Assembly (NCBI GenBank): GCA_041581335.1
Contig: JBFIDG010000035.1
Location: forward strand, 1 to 15,426
Source of the DNA: JBFGSX01 sp041581335
Lineage (GTDB): Archaea; Thermoplasmatota; E2; JACPAO01; JAHFTW01
Length of the DNA: 15,426 nucleotides
Reading direction: 5' to 3'
This document shows positions 14,608-15,426 of this stretch, in pieces (within the stretch, counting starts at the first letter, position 1; each line of letters starts with the position of its first letter). The position numbers were made by a program, and so were the translations under genes. The notes beneath the pieces were generated by a model that was not told the origin of the DNA, did not search any database, and was given only the letters and a program-made list of their open reading frames with translations.

Positions 14608-15426
14608 GTGGACCCCCAGACCGTCCTGCGCCGCGCCGAGTCGGCAGGAGCCTCCTACGTGGACGTGCGCATCGAGCAGACGGATGAACAACGCATCCAG
14701 ATCCAGGATGGCGAGCTACGCAACGTCATCGGCGGGACCGAATCCGGCTTCGCCCTGCGCGTGCTCGTCGATGGCAACTGGGGCTTCTCCAGCAGCAATG
14801 ACCTGAGCCCTGCGTCCTGGCGCAATGCCCTCGATGCCTCGCTGCAATTGGCCAAGGGCACAGCCGGCTTCCGCGAGCCCTTGAAGCTCGCCGAGGCGGA
14901 CCCCGTGAAAGCGCGCGTCCACTGGAAACCGCAGATCCACCCCCGCGACGTGGACATCGAAGAGAAGCAGGCCCTGCTGGCCGACATGGACAAGGCCGTC
15001 CGTGCCTTCGACGAGATCCACAACGTCTCCACCTCGTACTCCGATTCCATCATCAACAAGGAGTTCTGGAACTCCGAAGGCACCCAGATCGAGTGGAGCA
15101 TGGCGCGCAGCGTCGCGCAGGTCCATTTCACGGCCAAGCGCGGCGGCGACCTGGCCGGTCGCAGCACCCGCGTCGGCGGCACCCGCGGTTGGGAGATGTT
15201 CACCCTCGAAGACCCGATCGAGAAGGCGACCAAGGCCGCCAAGGCGGCCATCGACCAACTCGGCGCCCCCACCGCCAAGGGCGGCCGCACCACGGTCGTC
15301 ATCGACCCGGAACTGGCCGGCGTCTTCGCCCACGCAGCCGTGGGTCACGCCAGTGAGGCCGATCTGGTCGCCGCCGGGGAATCATGCTTCAAAGGCCGCA
15401 TGGGCGACCGCCTCGGCATCGAGGGC
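14608..15426 (+). CDS. tldD: TldD/PmbA family protein, N-terminal part (3' end outside window), altered metal motif
   Basis: The first 273 residues of a TldD-like protein; the frame is open to the last base. TldD/TldE pairs are metalloproteases that trim unfolded or modified peptides. The N-terminal domain is visible (SYVDVRIEQTDEQRIQIQDGELRN, FALRVLVDGNWGFSS). The metal-site segment reads HAAVGHASEAD (242-252). Family members have HExxxH here; this protein keeps both His (242, 247) and the following SEAD but has Ala243 in place of the catalytic Glu (GCA for GAA, one base). The C-terminal Cys ligand is beyond the window. The GTG at 14608 is the start chosen, giving MDPQTVLRRAESAG, a family-like beginning; there is no good SD. 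It lies 25 nt after rad50 and probably shares its transcript. TldD rather than TldE is inferred from the His-containing motif. Confidence 0.87.
   Translation, partial: MDPQTVLRRAESAGASYVDVRIEQTDEQRIQIQDGELRNVIGGTESGFALRVLVDGNWGFSSSNDLSPASWRNALDASLQLAKGTAGFREPLKLAEADPVKARVHWKPQIHPRDVDIEEKQALLADMDKAVRAFDEIHNVSTSYSDSIINKEFWNSEGTQIEWSMARSVAQVHFTAKRGGDLAGRSTRVGGTRGWEMFTLEDPIEKATKAAKAAIDQLGAPTAKGGRTTVVIDPELAGVFAHAAVGHASEADLVAAGESCFKGRMGDRLGIEG

Noticed and set aside
1..15426. CRISPR array, transposon, integrase or phage genes
   Set aside because: No regularly spaced repeats, no terminal inverted repeats and no transposase, integrase or capsid-like protein were seen on either strand.

Overview
The window is a G+C-rich (about two thirds by eye), very densely packed stretch of an archaeal chromosome. 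The archaeal assignment rests on the NurA, HerA, Mre11 and Rad50 repair genes, on several starts with no ribosome binding site (leaderless-like), and on a short plant-type beta carbonic anhydrase. The two lipoproteins with an L-A-G-C lipobox and the G+C content would suit a high-G+C Thermoplasmatota-like euryarchaeon. That lineage guess is inference only; no rRNA or other marker gene is present.

Layout: (1) 1-441, C-terminal end of a NurA-type nuclease (+). (2) 438-1596, a GNAT acetyltransferase (-) divergent from a beta carbonic anhydrase (+). (3) 1603-5357, an ABC-2 exporter whose ATPase (+) and NodJ-like permease (+) are separated by a 53-aa zinc-ribbon protein (-) and a 356-aa lipoprotein (-), with a second lipoprotein (-) just upstream of the ATPase. 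(4) 5359-6735, an M20 metallopeptidase (-). (5) 6830-8392, the HerA DNA translocase (+). (6) 8535-11063, a P2A-type Ca2+-ATPase-like pump (-). (7) 11161-15426, mre11, rad50 and a TldD-like gene (+), the last cut by the window end.

The repair genes work together in other archaea: HerA-NurA and Mre11-Rad50 resect DNA ends for homologous recombination. Here nurA, herA, mre11 and rad50 keep the same strand and order but are separated by unrelated genes, most of them on the other strand. Only mre11-rad50 (ATGA overlap), probably with tldD 25 nt later, still looks like an operon. Elsewhere strands alternate almost gene by gene. Three convergent pairs meet within a few bases and two of those share stop-codon bases; the ABC permease and peptidase are 1 nt apart. 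The only roomy convergent gap is the 142 nt between herA and the pump, which can fold.

I saw no tRNA, rRNA, CRISPR array, transposase, integrase or attachment site. No gene-free stretch reaches 300 bases. The most notable points are a TldD-like protein whose HExxxH metalloprotease motif reads HAxxxH, the ABC exporter split around a lipoprotein and a zinc ribbon, and the dispersed recombination cluster. I did not find convincing evidence of a wholly new system.
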